64,000 bases of DNA from Azorinus chamasolen. Taxonomy: Eukaryota > Mollusca > Bivalvia > Cardiida > Solecurtidae. Of this stretch, positions 1 to 8,755 are shown piece by piece. The DNA is taken from positions 57,471,071-57,535,070 of the forward strand of contig OY755241.1 of the NCBI GenBank assembly GCA_963576725.1, written 5' to 3'. The first letter of the stretch is position 1. Each line of letters opens with the position of its first letter. Made by a program: the position numbers and the translations under genes. The notes beneath the pieces were generated by a model. The model was not told the origin of the DNA, did not search any database, and was given only the letters and a program-made list of their open reading frames with translations.

Positions 1-146
1 ATCGCGTGGTTTGTTCCGGTTAGTGATTTCATCCATGTGAAGCGCTTTTGAACGCACATATCCGGTGTGAAAAAATATATCTGAACTGGAAGACATTTTC
101 TACCGAGTCGGACACATTGAGATGCGTCCTTGGCTAACAGAAACGT
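1..146. other. Left edge of unit 1 with a block conserved in all three units
   Basis: Bases about 83-142 are nearly identical to 30,656-30,715 and 61,745-61,800. On the plus strand the block can be read as SELEDIFYRVGHIEM, open in all three copies with few amino-acid changes, but no start, splice site or longer frame supports a gene. It lies about 540 bases beyond the stop of the minus-strand gene, so it may be part of its 3' region. Confidence 0.4.
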
Positions 147-396
147 TTAACTCTTTCCCTGATGAATATTCATGTAAGAAATTATGACATATGAATATTT
201 ATAAACTGATTGTATTATAGTAGCATATGTTTACGTAATTGATTGTTTTTTTTATAGAAACTGTAGAGCCAAATCTGTTGTAACTTCATAAGCAAACAGC
301 AGACTCTGATCAGACGGCTTCTACAAAAGTCGTCTGATCTAGCCCTTCTCTGTTTGCAAAGACGCGAAAATGCGTTAGTTAGAAGGAATGGGTTAA
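147..396 (+). mobile_element. Family A MITE, copy A1
   Basis: TTAA at both ends (147-150, 393-396), the subterminal palindrome TGAATATTCATG, and a central hairpin at about 291-358 with an imperfect tip. The same insertion is at 30,725 and 61,811, so it predates the duplication of the unit. Confidence 0.85.
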
Positions 397-687
397 TATG
401 ATTAAAATGCAGGTCCAGAACAGTCTCCGTCTCATAAAATGGTGTCTGTTCTGAATCCATACTGTAGCAACTGTAGATGAGACAGGATAAATTCCTGTAC
501 CTGCAGGTCGAATGATACACGATTGCAGATTCTGATAAAGTGTTGCAGTCTACGAAGTAGATGATCTGAATGAGGGTGAAAGATTGAGGGTGTTGAAGCA
601 AGTCCACGTACAAATGTAGATAAGACACCAAGTACCTTTGGCATATATTCTGGATCAAATCTGTTTGAGTGTGGTCTACATAAAACG
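397..687 (-). other. 3' flank of gene copy 1 with a frame partly conserved in unit 2
   Basis: On the minus strand about 58 codons (roughly 410-580) are open and align with 31,215-31,409: both read SESAI, an ST, then Q-T-P-x-YETE and a final FNH. Unit 3 lacks most of this stretch. It directly follows the stop codon of exon C, so it is either 3' UTR that happens to be open or a small downstream exon. No splice acceptor is convincing. Confidence 0.3.
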
Positions 688-1071
688 TTATGGTGTGGTC
701 GTATTAATTGCCTCATCTATGCTGGAGTATATAACGTTTAAATGTGCCATTATCATGTCACTTTCCCTTGTCACAATGTATGCCCTGTGTATTTCATCGG
801 TAAAAGAATTTTCGTACTTGTCATGCAAAAATTCACCAGAGAGCACATTTCCGGGTGTGCTTGTCTCTGTATTTAACCCGTTAAGTCCGTTTTTCAAGTC
901 ACATACGACGCTGTAGGTCCGTGATTTCAGTTCGTCCAGCTTTTCTCGAAGCGTGCCTGTTGTAGATCCGTCGCTGTCTGATTCTCCAATCTCTCCATTG
1001 GTGCACACGTAGTGAAGACGGGTCAGATGTTTGTAGAGCAACGACCAGTGAGAGAGAAGTGCTGATGCCGC
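688..1071 (-). CDS. Putative secreted helical protein, copy 1, last exon (C)
   Basis: Terminal exon of 384 bases (127 codons plus stop). The acceptor is TTTCAG before GCGGCA, phase 0, at the same place in all three copies. The peptide is rich in amphipathic helical stretches: SHWSLLYKHLTRLHYVC, then an acidic Gly/Ser/Thr loop, then TLREKLDELKSRTYSVVC, then a long terminal helix with YIVTRESDMIMAHLNVIY. Two Cys (YVC and VVC) are conserved in all copies. It joins in frame to exon B (2640-2762) and exon A (3406-3611) upstream. The family is not recognised. The spacing of four helices, a signal-like segment in exon A and N-glycosylation sites in exon B would suit a class I helical cytokine or another secreted four-helix protein, but no diagnostic motif proves it. 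Full-length frames in all three copies, inside decayed repeats, argue for purifying selection. Confidence 0.6.
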   Translation of the reverse strand, partial: AASALLSHWSLLYKHLTRLHYVCTNGEIGESDSDGSTTGTLREKLDELKSRTYSVVCDLKNGLNGLNTETSTPGNVLSGEFLHDKYENSFTDEIHRAYIVTRESDMIMAHLNVIYSSIDEAINTTTP

Positions 1072-1089
1072 CTGAAATGAATGATACAT

Positions 1090-1240
1090 TCAGAACAACA
1101 GATAGAAATGCGTACTCAAATACTATAATTGTTCTTTCTCGATCAAACTCTATGTTCTGACTGTATTTATTGTTGATATGCCTATAGGAGCAGTCTGATC
1201 TGGATCTAATCTGTTTGCAAAATCGTTAATAATAAGATGT
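1090..1240. repeat. Truncated E and A MITE remnants in the intron
   Basis: An E-type end (GCGTACTCAAATACTA, CAAACTCTATGTTCTGAC) breaks off at about 1,150. It is followed by the right arm of an A hairpin (GTCTGATCTGGATCTA). In units 2 and 3 the E copy at this place is complete. Confidence 0.55.
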
Positions 1241-1470
1241 TTACCCCTTCCCTGATGAATATTCATGTAAGAAATAATGACGTCATGCATACTATTTAGA
1301 TTATTTTTTTACAATGGCATATAAACACAGGGAACTTTGACTCAGAAGCTGTAGAATCAGATCTATATTACACGATAAGCAAAACAGAGCAGACCATGAC
1401 CAGACGGCTCCTATAGGAGCCGTCTGATCTGGGTCTACTCTGTTTGAAGATGCGTAAAAATGCGCTTACC
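1241..1470 (+). mobile_element. Family A MITE, copy A2, right end replaced
   Basis: CCCTTCCCTGATGAATATTC end, TGACGTCA palindrome, and a hairpin at about 1,378-1,444 with tip GGCTCCTATAGGAGCC. The right terminus merges into the 49-bp tandem repeat instead of ending in TTAA. Confidence 0.75.
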
Positions 1471-1471
1471 T

Positions 1472-1850
1472 ACACATTTGGGTTTGTGCACTTAGAAAAT
1501 ATAAAGGATTGGATCAGAATACACATTTGGGTATATGCACTCAAGAACATGGGGCAGATTGCTTCACAGTACACAGTTGGGTATGTGCACTTAAAAAAGG
1601 GGGTAGATTGGTTTACAAGACACATTTGGGTATATGCACTTAAAAAAGGGGGCAGATTGCTTCACAGTACACAGTTGGGTATGTGCACTTAAAAAAGGGG
1701 GTAGATTGGTTTACAAGACACATTTGGGTATATGCACTTAGAACATGGGGTAGATTGGTTCACAATACAGATTTGGGTATCTGCACTTAGAAAATGGCAT
1801 AGATTGGTTACAATACCCATTTGGGCATCTGCACTTAGGAAATAGGGCTT
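1472..1850. repeat. 49-bp minisatellite, about 8 units
   Basis: Units begin ACACATTTGGGTATATGCAC and end near GGTTTACAAG. Alternate units share the variant ACAGTTGGGTATGTGCAC with GCTTCACAGT, so the array grew partly as a 98-bp dimer. It starts at the edge of the A2 hairpin. Confidence 0.9.
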
Positions 1851-1974
1851 GACCTTTTGAATGTGGGAAATGCATGTACTGGTATTAGCAGACATTGTAG
1901 TTCCATATCAGAGGACTCCTAGATGAACAATGTCATGGTCTTCATTGTTTGTTATTCATGATCCTCTAGCATAT

Positions 1975-2187
1975 TTAACCCATTCTCTCATAGGCTATGT
2001 TTAGATGCAACCTCTTTGAATAAGTCTACCGAAAAGGAGCAATAACTAGAGAAAAGGATGGTTTTTTTTAAAAATTTATCGTTTGAAACCATTGTAATAA
2101 ATAGAGCATTTGCTCCTATGCACAATGGTTTCAGCAGTTGACTTTTGCAGAGGCGTCAGAAGGCGTCAATATGAGAGAATGGGTTAA
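1975..2187. mobile_element. Family I MITE, copy I1
   Basis: TTAA at 1975-1978 and 2184-2187, with CCCATTCTCTCATA and AGAGAATGGG ends. The hairpin (GAAACCATTGTAATAAATAG) has lost part of its right arm. Confidence 0.8.
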
Positions 2188-2204
2188 TCTTTTTATACTG
2201 GGTG

Positions 2205-2325
2205 GATTTTGCAGTTCAACACTGATTGGCTAGTCTACTCTGTTGGCGCCGTCTGATCAGGGAGTGCTCTGTTTGTGTATGACATGATACAGATCGGAAT
2301 CTACAGTTTGCGTTAAAGTGTTCAT
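2205..2325 (-). mobile_element. Family A remnant
   Basis: TCTACTCTGTTGGCGCCGTC followed by TGATCAGGGAGTGCTCTGTT is an A hairpin whose tip has shortened, followed by the ATACAGATCGGAATCTACAG segment seen beside A hairpins in reverse orientation. No ends are left. Confidence 0.5.
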
Positions 2326-2332
2326 GTGCCAC

Positions 2333-2561
2333 TTAACCCATTCCCTCATATTGACGACTTTTGACGACTCTGTAAAAGTCACTTTGTGAAATCATTGTGA
2401 TAAATAGAGCGTTTGCTCCTATAGGAGCAAATGCTATATTTATCACAATGGTTTCAAACTACAAAATTGTAAAACTTTTCCTTTTCTCTAATAATGCTCC
2501 TTTTCGTCAGATTTATTCAAAGAGGTTGCATCTAAAAATAGCCTACGGGGTAATGGGTTAA
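2333..2561. mobile_element. Family I MITE, copy I2
   Basis: TTAA at 2333-2336 and 2558-2561. A near-perfect hairpin at about 2,386-2,455 has tip TTTGCTCCTATAGGAGCAAA. This is the best-preserved member of family I in the window and a good reference copy. Confidence 0.9.
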
Positions 2562-2639
2562 AGAATAATCTAATCAACAGTCATGATGTAATTATTTCTC
2601 AGCAAAGGCTCAAATAGTGTTATACCACAAACCACTTAC

Positions 2640-2762
2640 ATCAGTAGTTGCATTATGCGCTTCAGCCTCGGTCGTGTTAACAGTGATTGGCTCCATAAAG
2701 TGATCGGCTTCAAGACGCTGTAAGTGGGGTGTCGTAAAAAGGGTTGTGAACTTTGACTTGAT
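2640..2762 (-). CDS. Putative secreted helical protein, copy 1, middle exon (B)
   Basis: Internal exon of 123 bases (41 codons), phase 0 at both ends. The acceptor is TTTTTTTCAG before ATCAAGTC; the donor is GAT before GTAAGT. It encodes IKSKFTTLFTT, then HFMEPITVNTTEAEAHNATT with two N-glycosylation sequons (NTT, NAT). The copy at 32,396-32,518 has the same length, phases and sequons, and the first 30 bases of a third copy close the window. By position in the deduced protein it would be a surface loop between the first and second helices. Confidence 0.6.
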
Positions 2763-2794
2763 CTGAAAAAAAGATATAGAAACATAGATTACAG

Positions 2795-3195
2795 TAGAGC
2801 CGGTCTACAGGAGCTTTCAGCATTACGTTAGACCCACATTAACTCTTTCGGCGCCAATGTCGCCTGTTTGCACCAATGAAAACAATGCAGTCCCATGTCA
2901 GATGCCGCCTTTTTAAGGCGGCATCTGACCTGGGACTTCACTGTTTTCTGTATTATTTTAGCCCAAGCATACAGGTTTTTAAAAACAATTTTTTTACTAA
3001 TATACCTTTATTATTTAGTTTAGAATTATATTTAATATGAAATTATTATTGTAGACGACACTTTTAAATTTGGCGCCAAAAAGAGTTAAGCCGGGAACTT
3101 GGGAAATTGTTCAGAATAGAAATCGGATGACTGGATCCTCTGTTATCTCGAAGTAATTTGTTTGTGCCTTGAAATTCGATAATGTCGAAGTTCAG
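2795..3195. mobile_element. Family H MITE, copy H1, split by C1
   Basis: GGAGCTTTCAGCATTACGTT with the flank GACCCACATTAA, then after the insert CGGGAACTTGGGAAATTGTT and CGAAGTTCAGCTGTA. The left arm of the hairpin is mostly gone. Confidence 0.7.
2839..3089. mobile_element. Family C MITE, copy C1
   Basis: TTAA at 2839-2842 and 3086-3089, with CTCTTTCGGCGCCAA against TTTGGCGCCAAAAAGAG. The hairpin lies at about 2,877-2,945. It sits in the TTAA of an H element. The matching H element in unit 2 (near 32,650) reads GACCAGCATTAAGCTG without it, which is an empty site. Confidence 0.92.
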
Positions 3196-3405
3196 CTGTA
3201 TTTAAAAAAGAAACACAATTAATTTCTTCATTTTTATTTTATAGGTTTTCCACATATTTGTCTTTGAAAAATACTAATAAAAGATGGTATAATATTCAAA
3301 CTCTCAGAACGTGACCCAGATTGATAATGAATATGCAATACATCTATTGTTCAAGAGATCTCATACTTCGACAGAAAGGCTATACGTATTTGAACCAATA
3401 CTTAC

Positions 3406-3611
3406 GAAATTTAGTATTTCCTCTGATAAAAGTTTAGTGCCATGGGTTCTTGTTTTAAGATCTGCAATCACGACCTCGAGGGCGGGCACCGCGGCTTCGT
3501 CTGTGATGCCGCATGTAACCTCTAGTCCAGTGCTGCCCTCTACAATCATGTCCCGCACTGACGCAATCACAACCAGTGCAACGATGGTAAGTAACGAATG
3601 AGGCGAAGTTC
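3406..3611 (-). CDS. Putative secreted helical protein, copy 1, signal-bearing exon (A)
   Basis: Exon of 206 bases: acceptor CTTAG before GAACTTCGCC (phase 1), donor AATTTC before GTAAGT (phase 0). The deduced peptide starts TSPHSLLTIVALVVIASVRD, a hydrophobic stretch that suits a signal peptide. It continues MIVEGSTGLEVTCGITDEAA and then a likely helix PALEVVIADLKTRTHGTKLL SEEILNF. No in-frame ATG lies upstream before a stop, so the start codon must be in an earlier exon that I cannot place. The next exon (2640-2762) joins in phase. The copy at 32,974-33,179 has the same length, splice sites and hydrophobic core. Confidence 0.58.
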
Positions 3612-3684
3612 CTAAGGTAACCAGTAATGATACATGTATTATTATAAGTTATTATGTGCATGCTATTAAATTAATTACAGATAA

Positions 3685-4135
3685 ACTTCGATATTTCGAA
3701 TTTTAAGGGACCATACAAATTACTTCAAGATAACAGAACATTGAGTCGTCCGACTTGCAATCTGGACTATTTCTCAAGTCCACAGCTTAATGCAAGTCGA
3801 AAGTATTGCTGAAAGGGAGGCTGCAACCATACGTTCGGCTTGCATTAACCTGTCATACGTGGTTCTAGAATTGCATAGTGATACATTAACCCTTTCGCTG
3901 CCAAACTCTGTCGTCTGGTAACTTTGTCGTCTGCTACAATTTTTCTTTATTTTTGTTTCAAAAACATAGTAACAGTAACAAACAGTTTGGATCCTGATGA
4001 GACGCCGAGTTACTCGGCGTCTCATCTGGATCCAAACTGTTTGCATAGGTAATCACAGATCCGGCATTGGCAGCGAAAGGGTTAAAGAACAATTCTGTAT
4101 TTTGAATTTTGGAATAACCGAACTTTCACCCGTCG
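3685..4135. mobile_element. Family H MITE, copy H2, split by B1
   Basis: Ends with TTCGATATTTCGAATTTTAA and the CCGAACTTT remains of the pogo-like termini. The hairpin at about 3,780-3,860 (CACAGCTTAATGCAAGTCGA) is decayed at the tip. Homologous to 33,236-33,555. Confidence 0.75.
3896..4085. mobile_element. Family B MITE, copy B1
   Basis: TTAA at both ends; CCCTTTCGCTGCCAA against TTGGCAGCGAAAGGG. The hairpin at about 3,980-4,045 has tip GCCGAGTTACTCGGC. This is the cleanest B copy here. The empty site is in unit 2 at about 33,450 (GATACATTTAAGACC). Confidence 0.93.
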
Positions 4136-4166
4136 CTTCTTCATCAAAACCTCGTTGGCACAACAC

Positions 4167-4397
4167 TTAATCCTTTACTTCATGAATATTCATGTAAAAA
4201 TAATGACGTAATGGATATTTATTACATTAATTGGTGCAAAATCATATAGTCTTTGGTCATCGAGAAACTTTAGAATCATATCTATATTATATCATAAGCA
4301 AGCGGAGCAGACCCTGATCAGACAGCTTCTATAATAGCCGTATGATCTGGGTATACGCTTTGCAAAGGCGTAGAAAGGCGTATTAATTGAAGAAACG
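4167..4397 (+). mobile_element. Family A MITE, copy A3
   Basis: TTAA then TCCTTTACTTCATGAATATT. Hairpin at about 4,300-4,365 (GCAGACCCTGATCAGACAGC). The right end is degraded to AATTGAAGAAA. The left part is also present in unit 2 at about 33,640. Confidence 0.75.
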
Positions 4398-4501
4398 ACT
4401 AAGTGACGACTCTGGTAAGTTATCATATCATAAAATGTTTCCAGGTCAATTAAATCGGCGTTTACAGACCATTAGCCTGTTGTACTAATTATAGACCTGA
4501 A

Positions 4502-4628
4502 GCTAATAATAAACGTTATGCTAATAATAGACCTTATGCTAATAATAGACCTTATGCTAATAATAGACCTTATGCTAATAATAGACCTTATGCTAATAAT
4601 AGACCTAATGCTAATAATAGACCTTATG
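4502..4628. repeat. 18-bp tandem repeat, 7 units
   Basis: Consensus GCTAATAATAGACCTTAT. The units are nearly identical; the first has AAACGTTAT and one has CCTAAT. Confidence 0.95.
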
Positions 4629-4639
4629 CTTTAATAATA

Positions 4640-5360
4640 ACCGATCTTTCGAACATAATTATATTATAGACAACATGTATATTTGTTACAATGAAAATGT
4701 ATTATATTGTATACAAATGAAGCTATATGTTTTCATGAAACATTCAGAATTATTGAAGAAATGTTTTATTTCATAGACTAAATATTTTGGTATATACTAA
4801 TGCAACATTTGGTGAACCATATCCTAGGGACAGGGATTAAATAATGTCGTGTTTGTGTCACCTGACGAGAGGCAGCGTGCCACTTAGTGATCAATTTTCC
4901 GTCGTATGTCTGTCTGTCCGTCTGTCTGTCCGTCACACTTTCTTTTTTTTGGCTAACGTCAAACTTTTATTTCTAAATTAATCATTATAGAGCTTTCAAG
5001 TTTCACATGTGTCTTCCTCTCATTGAGGGCCATTGATGTAACTAAGGTCCATTACTAAGGTGCATGCAATACGTTTTTAGTTATTCACTTTTGTTCTGAT
5101 TTTCGCACTCCAGCATATTAACAGTTTTTGTGTCAGTTACGAGCAGGTGACACATGTGTTCCTCCGAACACTGTTTGCATTGGATGAGTGAACACATGTT
5201 TCTTAAATGTCTGTACGTCCTGCTTGCATAACCGAAAGTCAGAAAAATACATTAAATATCACGCATGGGAAAGATGGTTACCAGAAAATTAAGAACGAAT
5301 TCTGTTTAAGTAATGACAACAACAGTTACAGAATCGAATAAATGTTTTTTTTAGTGGAAC
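4640..5360. other. Unassigned sequence with a short CTGT/CCGT run
   Basis: Contains a GTCTGTCTGTCCGTCTGTCT run at about 4,907-4,935 inside sequence resembling dispersed molluscan repeats (GTGTCACCTGACGAGAGGC, later GAGCAGGTGACACATGTG). No gene or complete element is visible. Confidence 0.4.
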
Positions 5361-5366
5361 ATTGAA

Positions 5367-5550
5367 TTAACGCTTTATTATATGGATTTTCATGTAAAAC
5401 TAATGGTGTCATTAAAATGGCATATGAGCACACTGTGTTTGGCAATGGCAAAATTGAAGAATTATATATGTATTAGATCACATGCAAACAGAGCAGACAT
5501 CAAATAGACAGTTCCTACAGATATTGTTCGGTCTTGGTCAAAGCGGTTTT
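5367..5550 (+). mobile_element. Family A MITE, copy A4, decayed
   Basis: TTAACGCTTTATTATATGGA end and CAAACAGAGCAGACATCAAA arm. The hairpin and right end are degenerate. Confidence 0.6.
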
Positions 5551-5602
5551 AAACCAGCGTCCATATTATGCGTAATGCATTGAATAATTATGTTTAACCT
5601 AT

Positions 5603-5793
5603 CAGAGCTCCAGATAAGATGCGTAAATTTAAACATTTTCAAGCATAGCTCTTTATTTCTCCACCAAACCCTATACTATGACCACTCTTTAGAATCGTCT
5701 CAAAGAGACGATTCTAAAGAGTGGTCACAGTATAGGGTTTGGTGGAGAAATGACGATTTCAGTTTTCAGGTACGCATCGTTATCTGTAGTTCT
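5603..5793. mobile_element. Family E MITE, copy E1
   Basis: Outer ends CAGAGCTCCAGATAAGATGC and TACGCATCGTTATCTGTAGT flank a near-perfect hairpin of about 105 bases at 5,652-5,756, with tip AATCGTCTCAAAGAGACGAT. The open frame through it is only the palindrome read in one frame. Confidence 0.88.
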
Positions 5794-6037
5794 GACCTAT
5801 TCCCTCATATTGACGTCTTTTGAGGCCTCTGTAAAAGCCGCTTTTTGAAACCATCGTAATAAATAAAGCATTTGCTCCTATGAAGCAAATGCTCTATGTT
5901 TCACAATTATTTCATAACTACACATTTCTGGTTTTTTTCTCTAGTACATGCCCCTTGTCGGTAGATTTGTTTAATTTCCTTTTAAAAGCATTATTAATAT
6001 ATAATTGTTTACCTGGTAAAAAGGATGTAACGGATTA
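5794..6037. mobile_element. Family I MITE, copy I3
   Basis: ACCTATTCCCTCATATTGAC end and AACGGATTAA end. The hairpin at about 5,848-5,920 has tip TTTGCTCCTATGAAGCAAAT. Confidence 0.75.
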
Positions 6038-6174
6038 AATTTGCACACTTACACATTGCAAGCGAACATGGTTTTCTTTCACACATTGATAATGAATTTC
6101 GAAATAAATGGATTCAAATATTATTTTCAGAATAAAACAAACAACAATTTTGAACATGCCTGTAGAAACATGTA

Positions 6175-6412
6175 TTAACTCATTCCCTCATGTATTGTTA
6201 TTGTTTTAGACCCAACCTCGCTGAATAAATCTCGTTGAATAAAATGAGCATCTAATAAAAAGGAGAAAACAATTAAATTTGTGTAGTTTTGAAACCATTG
6301 TGATAAACAGAGCATTTGCTCCATACGCGCAAATGCTTTATTTATCACAATGGTTTGCAAAAGCGACATGTACAGAGGCATCATAAGACATCAGTATGAT
6401 GGAATGGGATAA
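6175..6412. mobile_element. Family I MITE, copy I4
   Basis: TTAACTCATTCCCTCATG end and GATGGAATGGGATAA end. The hairpin at about 6,288-6,357 has a degraded tip (GCTCCATACGCGCAAATG). Confidence 0.75.
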
Positions 6413-6507
6413 AGACTATTCTTACACTAAATCCGAAAATGGTAAATATCACAGTTATCACCTGTAATAGTCTTACATATGCAACAATCGTGATTATCAC
6501 ATTTGGA

Positions 6508-6955
6508 CTTCGGGATAAATCGAACTTCGGGATAACTCGAAGTAAAAAATGACAATACAGAATTGTTCTGAAATGTATTGCTACGCATATCTAGAAACAC
6601 ATGAGACAGCTTAAAATACAGTAAAACCCCGCTAATGCGACCACCAAAAAGGGGTATAATTCTGGGTGGCAGAGGCAGGTGGTAGCTTAATGCAGGACGA
6701 AAGTTATGCAGAAAGCTCCTATAGGAGCTTTCTGCATAACTTTCGTCCTGCATTAAGCAACCACCTGCTTTAGACGACATCAGTGGCTGTTTATTAAGTG
6801 GTCGCATTAGCGGGGTTTCACTGTAGGTCCAATGTAATGCTGAAAACGCCGAAAGGAGCTTTCAGCATTACTCTAGATATGCATTAAGCTGCGAACTTGA
6901 GAAATTGTTCAGATTAAAAATCGGATGACTCGAACCTTTTTATCTCGAAGTAATT
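6508..6955. mobile_element. Family H MITE, copy H3, split by G1
   Basis: AAATCGAACTTCGGGATAAC at the left and TATCTCGAAGTAATT at the right. The hairpin arms are ACAGCTTAAAATA before G1 and TAGGTCCAATGTAATGCTGA after it. Confidence 0.75.
6619..6823. mobile_element. Family G MITE, copy G1
   Basis: 205 bases flanked by TA (6617-6618, 6824-6825). Termini CAGTAAAACCCCGCTAATGC and the inverse, ending CGGGGTTTCACTG. The hairpin at about 6,676-6,771 is almost perfect, with tip AAGCTCCTATAGGAGCTT. It is inserted in the arm of an H hairpin. This is the type copy of family G. Confidence 0.93.
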
Positions 6956-7069
6956 CTAATTAAGAGTTTTATTAACCATGCGTCTGGTTGTACAGTACTG
7001 GATCCATACGTGGCAGTACCAATAAATATTTTACGTGTAAATAGATGTACTTTAACTCTTAATTTTATA

Positions 7070-7496
7070 TCAACTCTCTTTCACGCTTTTGCAAACAGAA
7101 CTGGGTCCATGCTTATAAAACTTTTTAGTTGAGTCTGAGTTCGTTCTCAAGCTTTTGATTGGTTAGATTTGAGTTCTCAAGCTTTTGATTGGTCAGATTT
7201 GAGCCTACCAATCAGATTTGAGCCAAAGGCTCAAATCTGACCAATCAAAAACTTGAGAACGAATTCAGACTCAACTAAAAGTTTTATAAGCATGGATACA
7301 GATCTAGATCAAACGGCTCCTATAGGGACCGTCTGGTCAGGGTCTGCTCTACTTGCTAATGGAATTTGATAGATATATTTCCTTACTTTCTAAAATGGCT
7401 ATACAATTCAACCTTTATATCATTATTACTCTTTTGTCGATGAATATTAAGTAGGTACTGAAATTTGGAATAAACATAGGACAGGGAAATGGTTAA
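7070..7496 (-). mobile_element. Family A' MITE split by F1
   Basis: CTTTCACGCTTTTGCAAACA at the left. After F1 come CAAACGGCTCCTATAGGGAC, the A' segment TAAGTAGGTACTGAAATTTG and GGGAAATGGTTAA. F1 lies in the left arm of the A' hairpin. Confidence 0.75.
7107..7295. mobile_element. Family F hairpin element, copy F1
   Basis: CATGCTTATAAAACTTTTTA at the left against AAAGTTTTATAAGCATG at the right. The inner arms include CTCAAGCTTTTGATTGGTCA. One arm carries an internal duplication of GAGTTCTCAAGCTTTTGATT. Confidence 0.88.
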
Positions 7497-8060
7497 CCTA
7501 TAGCCCATTATGAAAACAATTATGTTTGCTCAGATTTAGATCTGTTTAACTTTGACTACATCCGATCCCACACAGCTTTTTTGACAATATTGATCAAGTG
7601 CATTGGCACTAGGTTTGGAGATACTATTTAATATGAGATAGATAGATATTTTTATTCAGGAAAAAGGGCATTTGCCCAACATACCACATACAACTTTCAT
7701 ATTTACTTGTAACAAACACATATCTCAACACAAGTAAACGAAATATAGTTACATGTAATATACATAAATGAATCAATGGTCAATGGCGATCTTAAATTCA
7801 AACCTCTATATAGATCAATCAATTGGGAGATAACAAAACACATCTACAAAATTTTATTTTAGTTATCATCCTTATCACGTTATGAGTCACGAACCAAACC
7901 AAACCTTAAAACACTATTTACCATGTGTCACGACATCGACTTTTCAGAAACTATTGACACACTGTTATGGCACAAGGGTTTTTGGGAAAATATTGCTGGA
8001 ATGTAGATCTGTTGACAGATGCTTTTGAGATGATATTGAACAGATGTGCAATATAGTTGA
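7497..8060. other. Unassigned; fragment of a dispersed repeat at about 7,640-7,830
   Basis: TTTTTATTCAGGAAAAAGGG with GCATTTGCCCAACATACCAC resembles 26,915-26,960 and 56,720-56,775 (TTTATTCAGGAAATAAGG, GCCAACCACACGAC). No coding signal is seen. Confidence 0.35.
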
Positions 8061-8062
8061 TT

Positions 8063-8364
8063 TTCGATAGTTTTAATTTCAAGGAAGCATACAAATTATT
8101 CGAGATAACAGAAGTTCGAGTTATCTGATTTCTAATCTGAACAATTTCTAAAGTTTACAGCTTAATGTAGGTCTGACAAGCAGATACCTGAGGCTTTCAC
8201 CATTAATTTAGACCTACATTAAGCTGTCATATGTTTTTTTTCTAGACATGCGTAATAGTACATTTTAGAGCAATTCTTTATTGTAAATCTTGGAAAGATC
8301 GAAATTTTAGTTCGAGTTATCCGAAGTTCGAGTTATCCGAGTTTGAGCTATCGAGGTTCTACTG
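8063..8364. mobile_element. Family H MITE, copy H4
   Basis: Left GATTTTCGATAGTTTTAATT, right GAGCTATCGAGGTTCTACTG. The hairpin at about 8,155-8,232 (ACAGCTTAATGTAGGTCTGA) is degenerate at the tip. Confidence 0.75.
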
Positions 8365-8600
8365 TTGCTAGAATCCTGGTGAGACTTCGAATTACCAAAT
8401 GTCTCATATGGATCCATACTGTATGCAAAGTAGACTTAAATTACGGTTAGTGGGTTAAGGGTAAATATCGACATTAAGTGAATATACACCGTGTTTATCT
8501 AACCATTTTACTCAATGAATATTCAAAAACAGGAAATGATGACATCATGAATATTTATTAAAATATTTTTTAAAATGGCTTATTTTGATAGTGTTGTTAC
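8365..8600. mobile_element. Fragments of family B and family A
   Basis: A decayed B hairpin (AATCCTGGTGAGACTTCGAA, TCTCATATGGATCCATAC) is followed by the left half of an A copy (CTCAATGAATATTCAAAAAC, GATGACATCATGAATATTTA). Confidence 0.55.
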
Positions 8601-8614
8601 ATTTTCATTTTACT

Positions 8615-8745
8615 GCTTAAGCCGGTGCTAGGGGGCGTGAGTAGTGTTGCACTTTTATTTACTACTCATGAACAGACGCAATAAAACCGAGTCTGCATTT
8701 ATTTTTTCATTTCTACTTTTGCTTTCGAACGATCACCCATTTTCA
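8615..8745 (+). repeat. S repeat, copy S1
   Basis: CTTAAGCCGGTGCTAGGGGG followed by CATGAACAGACGCAATAAAA and CCGAGTCTGCA. Four copies occur (also 17,840, 34,740 and 40,378). It contains AATAAAA and could be the 3' end of a retroposon. Confidence 0.7.
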
Positions 8746-8755
8746 GAATATATTA

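Noticed and set aside
1472..1850. CRISPR-like array
   Set aside because: Units are contiguous 49-base repeats without unique spacers; the DNA is eukaryotic.
5590..5823. 77-codon open frame
   Set aside because: It runs through the E1 hairpin, so its residues are the palindrome translated on both arms; not a gene.
6427..6807. 126-codon minus-strand frame
   Set aside because: Spans H3 and the G1 hairpin; open only because of the repeat composition.
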